Source: Oxyruncus cristatus
Taxonomy: Eukaryota; Chordata; Aves; Passeriformes; Cotingidae
DNA: 64,000 bases
Assembly: GCA_013399855.1 (NCBI GenBank)
Contig: VXAY01005963.1
Coordinates: forward strand, 13,359 to 77,358
Direction: 5' to 3'
Shown: piece after piece, positions 28,130-40,280 of the stretch
How the letters are laid out: the number at the start of each line of letters is the position of its first letter
How positions within the stretch are numbered: position 1 is the stretch's first letter
Made by a program: the position numbers and the translations under genes
Notes under the pieces: model-generated
The model's database searches: none
What the model saw: only the letters and a program-made list of their open reading frames with translations
Told to the model about the DNA's origin: nothing

Positions 28130-28790
28130 CTAATCTACTGAAGTGAAGGGAATGTTTTTATGCAGATTGGGGTTCTGACTGTGCCGGTTTCGGCTACGAA
28201 CAGAGGAGAACATCATGTTGCACCCAGGGACTTTGCATTTGTGCATTTCTCGCAAGTGCACTGTTTTATAGTGCACTCTGAGGGTTCCCTTGTTGCTGTA
28301 CATTTTGTGGCAAATGTTACACATTATCCCACCGTTGCTCACCGAAACACTGTTGAACATGAGGGATCCTGGGACATCTGTGCCCATACCTACAGCTAAG
28401 GCAGGGGCATCTGCTTTGTGGGCAGATTCCCCGCTGTCACTTGCCCCATCGACGTCGTCCAGGAGAATACCCTCATCACTTCCTGCATCAGATTCTCTTG
28501 AGGAATGGATACTGCTGCTGGACTGGATGCTGGAGGTGGTGCTCAGGTCTAGGACCATATAGTCTTCCGCCATGCCCCTGCCATACCCATTCATATGGGA
28601 ATCCTCAGTACCAGCAGGTGAGGAGGTGTCTTCCCTTATGTCAAGCCCCATCTGATGCTGAGCGCCATATATCTTCACCAAAAATTCATCGCGGAGGTCC
28701 TTACTAAGAGAAGGCTGTGAAGTGTCCAAGCCCATGTCATCCAGTTCTTTGGTCAACAGTTTACGGTGCAGGTTTATGTTAGCACTGTGT
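28130..28790 (-). CDS. BNC2: Basonuclin 2, last coding exon and stop codon
   Basis: The final coding exon supplies one base of the split Arg codon, 219 residues and a TAG stop (28130-28132). The acceptor CCCAG ends at 28791, after an almost pure pyrimidine tract (28791-28820). The first residues, [10 protein letters not shown], complete zinc finger 4, whose cysteines lie in the previous exon. [10 protein letters not shown] helix-like segment follows, then a VLDLS motif (28541-28555), a serine-rich stretch, an acidic [10 protein letters not shown] segment and zinc-finger pair 3 (Cys 157/160, His 173/178, Cys 185/190, His 203/210; 28160-28321). The protein ends NIPFTSVD, as I recall for human BNC2. 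Joining the two exons (1967 + 661 bases) keeps the frame and gives 875 residues, the C-terminal four-fifths of the protein. The open frame upstream of 28790 is intron and is excluded. Confidence 0.97.
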
Positions 28791-30317
28791 CTGGGAAAGG
28801 AAGAGGGAAGGGAGAGAAGGAAAAATGTACAGTATTTTTGATTAAACATACAGTCATTAACCATCAAATACAAACTCTGATTTAGCAATATCATGAAAAT
28901 ATCCCCTATTCATGTTTCTTGCAAATTTCAGTGTTGTTATAAGTGAACAAATTGCAACATAAAAACCAAACAAAACAAGCAATTTACCCTCCCCATATTA
29001 TTTTTCTTTTCAGCTACTGCTCCTCAACATTAGTCCCTAGCAGCAGCTACAGCCCTTTTATTTGATATTTACAAAATAATAAATTGCACTAGTAGAAAAT
29101 GCAAAATGCTCTTCTGGTTTCTGAATCCCTGCTGACTTTCCTAAAAGCCTTGCTTCAAGAGAAAAAAATATTAATACATAGAATGTCTGTGTGTGCTTCT
29201 ATCTGTGTCTAAATCTGGATCCGTATCTTTATATATTTATATATACATACATATAAATATATCGTGTTACCTATGTCAACTCACATAACTCTGTTGGTGA
29301 AATATAGGAAAAGAATAAAATAAAATGTAACTGATTGATACATAGTCAGAGATCCTGATTCTGGTAATTTAATTCTGCTATAAAGGGATTCAGAATTGGG
29401 CCAATCCAAGATGGAGAAGACTTGAAGGGTTTAAGAGAACAAGTCTCTGAAATCTATATGGAAGTTTCTGAAAATCTTAGCCAAAGTCAGTGTTTCCATC
29501 CCTCTGGGTAGGCACTGCCAGTCTTTCCTGTACTGGGTCTGATGCCGTGCTGACTGACACAAGCAGTGTAAAAAAACCAAACTACTAATGGCAGTGAGAA
29601 TTTTGCCCCAAATCAATAAAAACTTTAGCATGAGCTTTGTTTTAGGTATTTGCTGAAGTCACTGCAGATGCTCAAGAGACATTGGAAAACTGTCAATGAA
29701 GGAAGTGGTCTTTGGACCAGATCCCAAGAGATGCAAATTAAAATATTCTCAAACATTTTACAGGAGCTGGGCCTTTGTTCTCAAGAAATAAAGATCTACA
29801 TTTTCAAGCATTGTAATATGTTGGGTTAGTAGCTTGTAAAATAGCCCATTATTTCAAATACTGCATTCTACTCTCCACTTTTGACATTGGTTTTATTCAT
29901 TCATTGCAGTAGAACATCACTGATTTGCAGTAGTGAAAAACTGTATTTACTGAATTAACAATGCAACCAACAAACAGGACAGACTTCAAAGACCTCTGAC
30001 CACAGAACATGCTCGTTTTGTTTAAGTGCTTAAGAAATGTGTGTAAAGTTTTCAGTATTAGAAAACTTTCGGGTTCAGTTTTCAGCATGTGCACCATTGC
30101 TGAGGAAATGACAATTATTTATTCATGGCAATTTTTTATTCTTTGGAGGGTGACTGGATTTTCAAACCACCAAAAAAAGAATTAGCGAAGTTCTACTGCA
30201 TAACATTCTGTGCAAGCTAAGGACCCAAACCCGCAATTTACAACATGCAGACTCACCAGTCTGTCTGCCCATTATAAATTGCAGATCAGAGACCAAATGT
30301 AGAAGGGAAAAGAAAGA

Positions 30318-30350
30318 GGGGTAGGGGAGTGGGGTGGGGATAGGGAGGGG
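30318..30350 (+). repeat. Strong G-quadruplex motif
   Basis: Six G runs (4, 4, 4, 4, 3 and 4 bases) are separated by loops of only 1-3 bases, followed by a (GA)n tract to about 30370. It lies on the strand used as template for BNC2 transcription. Confidence 0.8.
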
Positions 30351-31102
30351 AGAGAGAGAGAAAGAGAGAATTTTAACATAGGAATAGTTTAATTTTCAAA
30401 AAAGCACTAGGTATAAAATTGGCATGGGAAGACATAACAATGATCAAATATTTTACAGACATTCAGGTCCTACAGTAACAAAAAAAGGGAAAAGAGGAAC
30501 AATAGCGATTAGCAATATTTCCTTATTGGAAGCTTTTATTTTAAGAAACCCTTTGAAACATACCTCTCAACCAGTTTCAGTCCCAAACATGGTACAGCAA
30601 TACAATGCAGATAAATAAAGAAAACGCAAATGTAGGAAGATTAAATTGATGTGGAGTTTATTTCTGTAATTTTCTGTTACTTACTTTGCAATCTATCTGT
30701 TGCACATAACTTATGGGAATGAATCAAGAAAACAGCAGTAGAAGTGATCTGTCCCACTCACCTGCAAAAGCAGGTAACTGTTATCTGACATAATAGTGAC
30801 ATGCAGTTAATTGAATTGTGTCTGCTTGGGATGCAATTATTCCAGTAAGAGGGTGGTCCAGAATGGAAAATTTCTCTCCTAATGAGAGAGTTGAGAGGTA
30901 TGGGCAAGGGTGGAAAAAAGTGGAGAGTATTTCTTGCTTTTCTCCCACATGGGAAATACTCCTTTCACACAAGCAAGTATAGCACTATTGCTTTTTTGAG
31001 CCGTAGAAGTGTAATTATGCATATCCCCACACTGCACTTAGGAAGGCTGAGCTTACCTTGTGATAAGATCAGCTTTCTAATCTTTTGCTAAATTGAGATC
31101 AC

Positions 31103-31179
31103 AAAAGAGAGAGAGAAGAGAGGAGAAAAGAGAAAGAAAGGGGGAGGGGGAGGAGAGAGAGAGAGAGAGAGAGAGAGAA
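31103..31179 (+). repeat. (GA)n purine tract
   Basis: About 77 bases of pure purine, with GAGA repeats at both ends and a G4/G5-rich centre. Confidence 0.9.
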
Positions 31180-31924
31180 CAAATTCACATTCCAATCCAG
31201 ACAAATCTGGTTAAAAAAAATAATCTAAAACCAATAAAACACAGACTTTAAAAAAAAGTCTTGACTGTGAAACTATTTTTGTCAGCTGTAGTATCACTTA
31301 TACTGTTGTCCTGATGGATACTGACTCAATCACACTGGATGGAAAACATAAAGCAAATTAATCAAAGCATATTCAGAGCATCCCCATTATCATCCACAAA
31401 TGAGTTCTGAACAGATGAATGCAATGTGCACATACATGAATGATAAACAGTAGTCCTGATGGTCCCTTGCCTTCCTAGTGTCAGATGGTGTGTAGCTCCA
31501 CGTGAAGTTGCTAACTGCAGTACAGGAAATGCTTACTGTGAAGGCCTGTCCACACTGACCAGCGCTATAAAATGACCATAAAAGCACATTTGTGCTTATC
31601 ATCTTAAGGATAACTGTGAACCATTCATAAGGTACTCGTGTGTTTACTAATGATTTCTTCCCCTCTCTCCTCTCCTCATCCCTGTGGTATGGGAATTTGT
31701 TCCAGCACAGAAGATAGTCAGGCTACCTGTAACTGTGCTGCCATGCATTCATGCTTACTATTTCCTTGGTTTGCTGCTGAGAAAAATAGCAGTCAGGCAT
31801 GCAGGGAAAATAACTTCAGCATTCACTGAACAGAGAGATAAGAACAAATTGCCACATTAAAGAGCGGCCACTGAGCCCCAGACAGACAGAGGCCATTCTA
31901 AGAAAGACCAGTGTAAGGATGCAA

Positions 31925-32175
31925 TCCCTGCTGATGCTCTGATAAGAAGAGAGGCCTCCCTTATTCAATTCTCACTTACAGCAGTAACAATCAGTAATCT
32001 AGTTAAAGTATGTACCAGCCCATAATATCTGTCAGGCAAACGATGTGCAGAAATGTGCGGACCAGTTCTGGCACTCTGCTCAGTAGTGTCCCTTTTCCGC
32101 TGTCAGCAGTACTGTTGGATTCTCCTAATATAATTACATTGACTTTTATTCAATTAAGTGCCATTCCTAGCCTTA
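31925..32175. promoter_or_regulatory. Candidate conserved noncoding element
   Basis: Repeat-free stretch with taatataattacattg and attcaattaagtg homeodomain-type sites and a tgctctgataag GATA-type site. Inference from composition only. Confidence 0.25.
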
Positions 32176-35100
32176 AAAAGAAGCTACTTTATCAATTGAT
32201 TCAGGTGTAATGTAATAATAAAGATGAACTCATGGCAGTGCATTAGCTCTGCTCTTCATAACTTCTGAACATAGGTTCATTCATAGCAGTCGATTTCCAT
32301 TATGCAACCACAGTTCAAAAGAATTGATTCTTTTACTTTCATTTCTTAATCTATTTCACTTGTGTTTAAATATGTTCCTAAATATCACATGAGAAAACAT
32401 TCTGGTAGGGATGGGAGGAACGAATTGTAAAAAAAGTTCACTTATTTGGATACTGAAGTTTTGAAATCTTAAAACTAAATTCCCAGACCCCTTTCTTCAT
32501 ACCAAAGTGAGATATTCCATCCTAATCCAGCTCTTTCTCCCCAGCTTTGTCACTCCCAAAACGTAGTAGTCCCCTACCAGCCTCCAGCCACTGCTAACCA
32601 CCCCTGTCATCTTGTTCATCTGCTCCTCCCCACAGCACCTGCAATTTTTTGCTTCAGCTGTTCTGTTCCCTGATGTGATTTACAATGCTGCTTACCCCTT
32701 CCTCCTCCAGATACTGCTCCCAGGTATGTGTAAATAATGGTCCCTGAGTAACCTGAGGCACAGCTTGGGCAGAGTAATTATGCCAGTGCATGAAAATTGC
32801 CATCAAATAGGCAGAAAATCCTGAAACAAAATATGCCAAAACCAGCTGAGCCTCAACGTGCCATGGCTTCATTATTCCATATGCCTGAGCTAGCTAATTT
32901 AAGGACATCTCTGCTGTCTTTTGCACTGCCCTTGCTGCTGTATCTGCAGGGAAAAGAACTTAAAGAGCATAAATGATTGGCGGAGGTATATATATGTGTG
33001 TGACAAAACGAAATATTTGACCTAATTAAATCCTTTGAATGACTCTGGACATCTTAGACTGCTTATCTGTGCATCAACTACCAAAATGGCATTTGATCCT
33101 GGCAGTGGAAATGTTGCCTAAAGACAACTGGCGATTGAAGTCTTCCAGACAGAAATACGAGATCAAATGAGTTTAGCTAAAGGCATATCTCACTTGGCTC
33201 CAGTTACCATACCTACCCCAACCCATGCAACAAGGGATGGTGAAGAGGGTCACTTCTGAGAACAGTGGGTGTGCCAAAGAATGTCCAAACATCTGTTTAG
33301 CACTGTACTACATGTCATGCACTCTTAAAAATGAAGAGAGTATTTTTCCAAGATGTTTTCAAATATAGCTTATTGTGGAAAGGAAGTTCTAGTAAATTCT
33401 GGTTTATTTTAGAACCCAGAATGCCTGATTTTTTCACATAATTATCTTTCTTCTTTCAAGTTACTGTTCATGAATTAGACATATAGTGGGCAAAAGTGTG
33501 TGCAAAGTCCTGACTAGAGTGAGCTCAGCCTTAAGAATGGATCAGTGCTGCTGTAAGCAGGATGATGATAACGACGATACACGTGAAATCTGTGTTTGCG
33601 GTGAAGTGTCAATGGTATCCCACCTTTCAGTTCACCACTGCTCTTTCAGATACCAGTTTTGGTAGCAGTGCAATGCAGGATGCTACAGCAGTTACAGCAG
33701 CTCTTTGACTGTGGCCATGATCCCAATGGTGGTAGTATTTTCCTTCCCTTGTGAAGTTTGTGGAAGTATTCTACCATAATTAGAATTCATTGTGGGTTCC
33801 ACCCTACCTACTATTAGCAAGATTCTCAGTGAGAGATGCACTACGCATCAACAGAAGGAAGGGGATTATAAGCCTAGGAAATACAGTCAATTAAACGTAC
33901 ATTCTATTTACACAGATCATAAACCCAGACTGGGTTCTCTTCAGCAGTTTCTATCTACTTGTCAATGAATCTGATTTTGTTAATCTTTCCATTTGTTGGA
34001 AAAATGTAATTGCCACTCTAGTTTATTCTTATCTAGACAGTTTTTTTATTTCTTTTTGAAATGAATGAGAAGGAATTTATCAGAGTAGAATGTGTTCTGG
34101 CACAACCTTTCTTCCTATGTTTCCAAGAAAGCCACTATACCAATTTCTGATACTTCAAATGTTCTGAAAATGTCTTTTCTGGCAAACACATGATTTGCTA
34201 ACATAATACCACCCAGCCCTACCATTCTAACACTGCAGAGAAATCATAAACAGGACATCACAGCAGGGGGCCATCAGTCTGTGTTCAGCTTTGCTTTAAG
34301 ATCATAAGTGATCCCAACATTAAGTAACACAATAAAATTACATTTGGAGACAATGCATTAAAAGTAAACATAAAATTATTTTCTGTTAAATTATGTTTTT
34401 TCCCAGTAATACTAGATTTTGTTTTAAAAGAAGACAGAAGATACTATTGGATTACAAAACCTGAAACCAAACAATCATCAGCAGTTTGAAGAAGGTTCTG
34501 TTAGAAAATCAAAGTTAGGACACATTTGCCTAGTGGTTTACACACAGACTGGCAAACCTCTTGTTAAAGTTGGATATGGAAGTAACTGCTCTGGTTGTAC
34601 AGGCTCCATAAAGGCTATCCTCCTTAGTTTAAAACTAAGCTCTATCATTCTGGTTTAAAATATAAACAATGAAACTTTCATTATTCCTCCTGTGAGACTT
34701 TTTCCACACATATTTTCAGCTCAGTATTCAGCCTACGTTTTTACCTGTAATGAAATGTTAAAGAAAAGTTCACTTTCTTTCTCTTTTCCTCAAAGGCTGT
34801 CAATTAAGGTTTATGGTTTTGTTTTAAAATTTCACAAAGTGGTCTTACCTCAATTTCATGTCCCTTTCCTGCTTATTTAAGCCTGAAACTCATAGAAAGG
34901 CTCAGAATATGCAAACGTAACAGAAAGTAAACCCAGAATTTTATGCTTTCTCAGAACCTCTGCAGACTGGAAATGCTGAGTTTCATGCAGCAAAAATCAA
35001 AGAACCAGAAAGTAAGTCTCTGGCTAAATATAACTGTACATATTCATGAGAAAGATATGGCCTCATTTCTGATATTTCTTCAAGAAGGAAGCAGCAATCA

Positions 35101-35689
35101 TTTTCCTAAGTCACTTAAAAGAATAAACAATGAAACCATTCCTGGAATTTAATTATTAATAAAAAGTGTTAAAAAAATATTTTCTCAGTTACTGCTAATT
35201 TTGCCACTCTTTCAGTCTTTGATACAGGGTTTGTTTTGTTTCAATTAAAAAGAAAAAAGCAAATCCACAGATCTAAGCAAAGATAAGAATGGTTTGAAAT
35301 CCTGATCTGACCTAAATTATCACATTTATCTGAACAGTCCAAGGTATTGGTCTGTATACTAGTGCTTCCATGTATTTGATCATGTTTAATTTGCCTCTAA
35401 ATGTAAGGGGAAAAGTAGGTATAGGGGCTAGACTGTAGAATGAGTCAAGGCAAAAATACTATACTACCCAATGAAACGGAAGCATTTCTACATGAACAGG
35501 ATAATAGCATCAGTTCTTGAGGCTTTAAATTGCATAGAATCTGAAAAATATTAACCTTTCATAGAAGGAAAATCCAAAAGGTAAAATACAGTTCAGCACA
35601 CATTAAAAAAGTTAAAAAAAGCAAGTACTTATTAAATACAGGAAATAAAGGACAAGCAAGTTCTTGCAAATTAATGTGGAGCCCAGTCA

Positions 35690-36180
35690 TTTCAATCCCT
35701 TTCAATATGAAGCAAATCACTCACACTGGTCACGAAGACAGCTCCCTCTACACTCAAATTATTCACTTGAAGATAAGCTCCCATCAAACTCTTTAGGGGT
35801 TTAACTAATTTACTGCACAGATACGGCACGTCTGTTGTAATAACAGGTAGGATGTATTGGGGTCGACCATTTATCAGAATTAGACTTCTTTTTTCAATTC
35901 GCAGTGAATTATGCTGCCTACACTGCTCCTCTTTCTCAGAGCTTTCCATCCCCTTACGGCCCCTAATGTGGCAGGCAAACAAAATTGACAGTCTCATCTT
36001 GTCAACAAGGGGTGATTCTCCTGAGAAGCCATTTAACTTTGCAGAGGAAGCAATGTATTAATGTGCCTGTCCCAGGAATGTTAATCATCTTCAAGCTCCC
36101 TCTAACTTTGACATGAACAAAATCACCAAATTTGTTTACTAAATGAATCGTAATATGCTAATAAGAGAGCATGACATATA
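35690..36180. promoter_or_regulatory. Candidate conserved noncoding element
   Basis: Repeat-free intronic stretch with balanced composition, ttaatcatc, gtttactaaatg and gctaataag motifs, and a 101-codon minus-strand open frame (35692-35997) unlike any protein I recognise. A regulatory element is more likely than an exon. Confidence 0.3.
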
Positions 36181-38119
36181 TGGCAAAGCCAAACAGATGG
36201 TTTGTTTACTCCACTTTGCAACTTTATAAATGTTGTAACTCTGAAGATGTTAGTGAGAATTATTGGTTTGCTGGCAGTGGCAAACATGCCTTTTGCATAC
36301 CTAATCCACAGTTAGAGTCAGACAACAATTTGTCATCACCGTGGAATGTATAAAAAATGTTAATGCAGAGATAGCATTTGGGAAGGCAGGATAGCTGACT
36401 GTGTGAACAAATACTCAGGTTAAATGTGAAACTGATATCTGATGGCAATGTTTGCTACCAAATAATTTTTAACATAAAATCCGTCAGGTTTGGGGTTCTT
36501 GAAAGGCTCAGTAATTCAGTACATACCTGTTGAGGTGTTTAGTGAGACAGTCCTTATGGTGTGAACAGAATTAAACTTTCACAAAAGTTGTGTGTGCTCA
36601 GAAGCATCAAGGTCATGTCGTATTCTTAATATATTACTATTGTTGTCCATTAAAGATCAAAAGATATTATAAACAAAAAGCATAACCGCTTGCATAGTTG
36701 CCAAAGTTCACTCAGAAATGATCAAAACTGTGTTGCAACACTTCAACCTCTCACTTTACTAGCTGCCTGGAAGCAAAACAGACTCATTACAGAATAGCCA
36801 GCACTCTTGTCTAATATCCGGACTGGTTGAGAAAGTTTAGAACAAAAACATTTGTCTGACAGAATATTTCGTAAGTGAACTTGGTGTAGCAATGTTACAC
36901 ACATGAGAAGGTCATCATACATACGATGAAGTTCTCTGATGGAAATAGCAGATGCTCAGCACCACTGACGATCAGTCCAAAGCTGTTTCTACAGTCTACA
37001 AAAGCTCTACAGAAAAGTTTAGCTGTGCAGATGATGTACACAGAGTCGTGCACTGCAATCATGTGCTAGGTCCTCATCTCCACTGTGCTGAAGTATTTTT
37101 CTGGTCCTTCACACAAGGTGTATTTTTTAAGAATACTGAGCCAACTCCCAGGATCTGTTGCCCACTGCATGCATTAACATTTCTTTTACAACCTAAATAA
37201 ACTATATATTACATATTTCAAGTTTTGTAATCAGAAGCTTTCATAATTTATTTTATTTTACACTTACAACAGCCGTGCAAAAAATTTGGTAATTTTGCAA
37301 GTTTTTACACAGTTCCTTCAGCTCAGCACCACACTCATGAATTTGACTGAGCTCCAAGTTTTAGTAAATGCAGAAATAAAGATGAAACTCAGTCACAACT
37401 GCTAGCTTTCACCAACTCTGCTTTCAAACCAATTCTTTTCTCTCAGATATTGATGCACAGCAACATATTATCTCATGATTTGTTTAGGAGGTTCATACAG
37501 TCTTTACTGATTGCACCTCAAGTTCAAATTCATAATAAAATCTCAGTTCTAGGGAAAGTTTTGTACATTTTCAGGTTCCACAGCAAATCTGTAAAGCATT
37601 TATTTTGGTCACAATACAATAGTAATTCTCATTCCCAATGTTAGTTTGTCTAGAAATGCTGATTTATTCATATAATACAAGAGGAACTATAAAATCAAAT
37701 ATGATGTGGCACTTCAACTGGGTTCCTCTATTAGTAATTTTACATGACTAAATAAGTACCCCTATCAGGTCAACTGATAGCTGATTATCCTATAACCTCC
37801 TTTTGTTGATGCCCCGACTCCTTAGTAATTTCAATCCTCCGAGATTCTTCCATACATACTATTGTCAGCAGTTATTAAATTCTCAACTTTTTACTCATCC
37901 ACAAGAGACTGTGCAAAGATATCTAAGTTCAGCTTGCTGTCCAAGGATTATTTTGGAAGAAACATTAGCGGCCGTCCCAGCCTGGCGCTTATATCTCATT
38001 TGAAACATCTACTCATTCCTGACCAACGAAGAAAATCTCAATAAAGTACTTTTACTGGTTTAACAGCAGTGAGCTCCTGGGATTGTCAAAGTGCTCAGTC
38101 TTTTCCAAGGAGAGAAGGA

Positions 38120-38575
38120 ATCAGCAGCTCAAATATAATTAACCTTCCATTCTCAATGCAAACTGCCACGCAGAGGAGCTCTGCAGTCTATTAGTAAAGT
38201 TATAACGGCCAACAGGCAGAGGCAAAATCGGTCAAAAAGTTGGCTGCTGCTGTCATATTTTTAGAATTATGATTAATGACACTAATAATGTGGATGATTA
38301 CTGATATGTGTATCTCCTGCAGTTTATCATATTGCACTGGCTGCCTACGTCCACAATAAACATGATGCTATCATTTACCTCGTTATTGAAGGCAATCCTT
38401 CTCTTGAAGGAGCACATTCTAATTACTTTGTAATGTTTTATGTCTTAAACATTTTGCAGCTCTGGACCTTGCCAACTGCTTCATGTCTACCATTGATTAA
38501 TTACAGAATGTTTAATCAAAATTTAGAACCTAATGCAGTCATTTATGAATGTGCTGCAGTGCCAAAGTAGTTAGG
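38120..38575. promoter_or_regulatory. Candidate conserved noncoding element (enhancer-like)
   Basis: This intronic stretch has no repeats or low complexity and is dense in homeodomain-type sites: gattaatgac, ttgattaatta, taattac and ttaatcaaaat. Such composition is typical of deeply conserved developmental enhancers. Conservation itself cannot be seen from one sequence. Confidence 0.35.
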
Positions 38576-40229
38576 CTGCTGTCCCAAGCTTGGAGAGTGC
38601 TGTGTTCAAAATTAAATCCCAGAAATACGGAAGATGCCAAAGATTTTACCTAGAGTAATGTGAGTAAAAATCTTACTTGATGAATGAGAGGCACCCACCC
38701 AAAATGAGAGATTTTTCTCGTGCATGTATGTGCTTGCATATTCCTATTATATTTTTCTTCTTCTTTAAATGTCTTCATTTTTCTCTTCCTGCCATTGTTG
38801 CAGGTCCTTTACAAGCCTTCCCCCTGCTAAAGCTCTTGCAAACACCAGTCAAGAAAGTGTAGTTTTGAAGTGGTTAAACGAGTGAAAAATAATTTGCAGG
38901 GACAAATACATAAGTTTTTTTTTAATGTGGATTTTTATGGTACTGTCATACAACCATTCACCGTTGAAGTTAAGTGTTTTTTTAATACCATTACTGAACT
39001 GCTGAAATGGATGCTAATATAGCTTGGAGTGCTAATGTCAAATCCTGGTAATAAAAAAGACAGACTGCTGAATGAAATAATTTCAAGTAAAAAATAGAAC
39101 AAAAGTGCTCTCACTCTCGCTCTACACTTTTATTGAATTGGGACTGACTGAGCCAATTGCTTTAGAAGTCTGTAAAACACAATTACTAGTGAGCTGACTG
39201 ACCCAGCAGTGCCCCTTCTGTGACAGAATAGACTAAAAAGGCTGCAGAATTAGTGCTGCTCCCCTATCTGGCTATCAGACCTCAGAGACATCCAGTACAG
39301 GATCTGATATCCTTCCTGCCAGGGCCTTTCCTCATGAAACCTTGATTCTAAATCTTGCATAATATAACATCTGCGTGCATCATCTTCTTGAAACAAGGGC
39401 TCATTTACCTTTTCTGAGAGGGAATCCAAATTCTCTTTCTATTCGTTGTATTTTTAGATCTGTATCTAACAACACAACTATATATAGGTCTTTCAGTATA
39501 CGCATCCACAGACACACACATATATAGGTGTTTGGGTTACTTTTATTTCCACATTTTGTGTGTGAAACAGTAAAGTACAGTGTAAGATTTATAGGCAGCA
39601 AAATTAACTATGTCACATTTGTATTTTCATTCATAAGTGGCTAAACTGTAAAAGCTTTTTTATTCTGGCATAACAAAGAAAAGGAGAGAGAGGGAGAGAG
39701 AAGAAGAGGGATAGAAAGGAAAAAAATGTACTGAACTATAAGTGGGCAACACTTTTCCCTAGAAAATAAAATAAGCAATGAAGTTTGGAGAGCACTAGAA
39801 TCAAAATCAGTAACATTGGAAATAACAACTTTTAAAACATATAATTTACACCTTATGTTTCATACACATATAGTTTGACACAGACATACAGCTTAGGACT
39901 TTTTTCCCTCTTTGTATTAAAAAAAAAAAAAGGCAAAAACAGTGACAGGAAAAGATGTCTTCTTATTACAATCCTATATTTTCTTTCTCTTCTCCTCCTC
40001 TTCCCCATACAAAATGAACCACTTTATATTTATACACAGTGTCACCAAAGTCCTGCAGTTCTTTCTCTTTTATGAGAGTGTACATTGCTGGCAAACCTAA
40101 AACTTCTCAATTTCTCTTCCAGGTCCATTTATATAAAGCTTGAAAGTGCCTTATGGCAAAAATGTTAAATTATTTCTTAGACAGATCTTTTAAGGCAATG
40201 CTTTTTAGGGTAAGCTTAAATGTGAAATA

Positions 40230-40280
40230 AGCTCTTATTTAAAAAAATAATAATNAGCTCTTAATTAAAAAAATAATAAT
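40230..40280 (+). repeat. 25-base direct duplication around a single N
   Basis: Copies at 40230-40254 and 40256-40280 are 25 bases each, differ at one position and are separated only by N40255. This is the signature of two contig ends that overlap but were joined with a one-base gap, so it is probably an assembly artefact. Confidence 0.85.

Noticed and set aside
28791..28894. Extension of the last BNC2 frame upstream to an ATG at 28894
   Set aside because: A strong pyrimidine tract and CAG acceptor end at 28791, and residues before HSANINLH do not fit BNC2.
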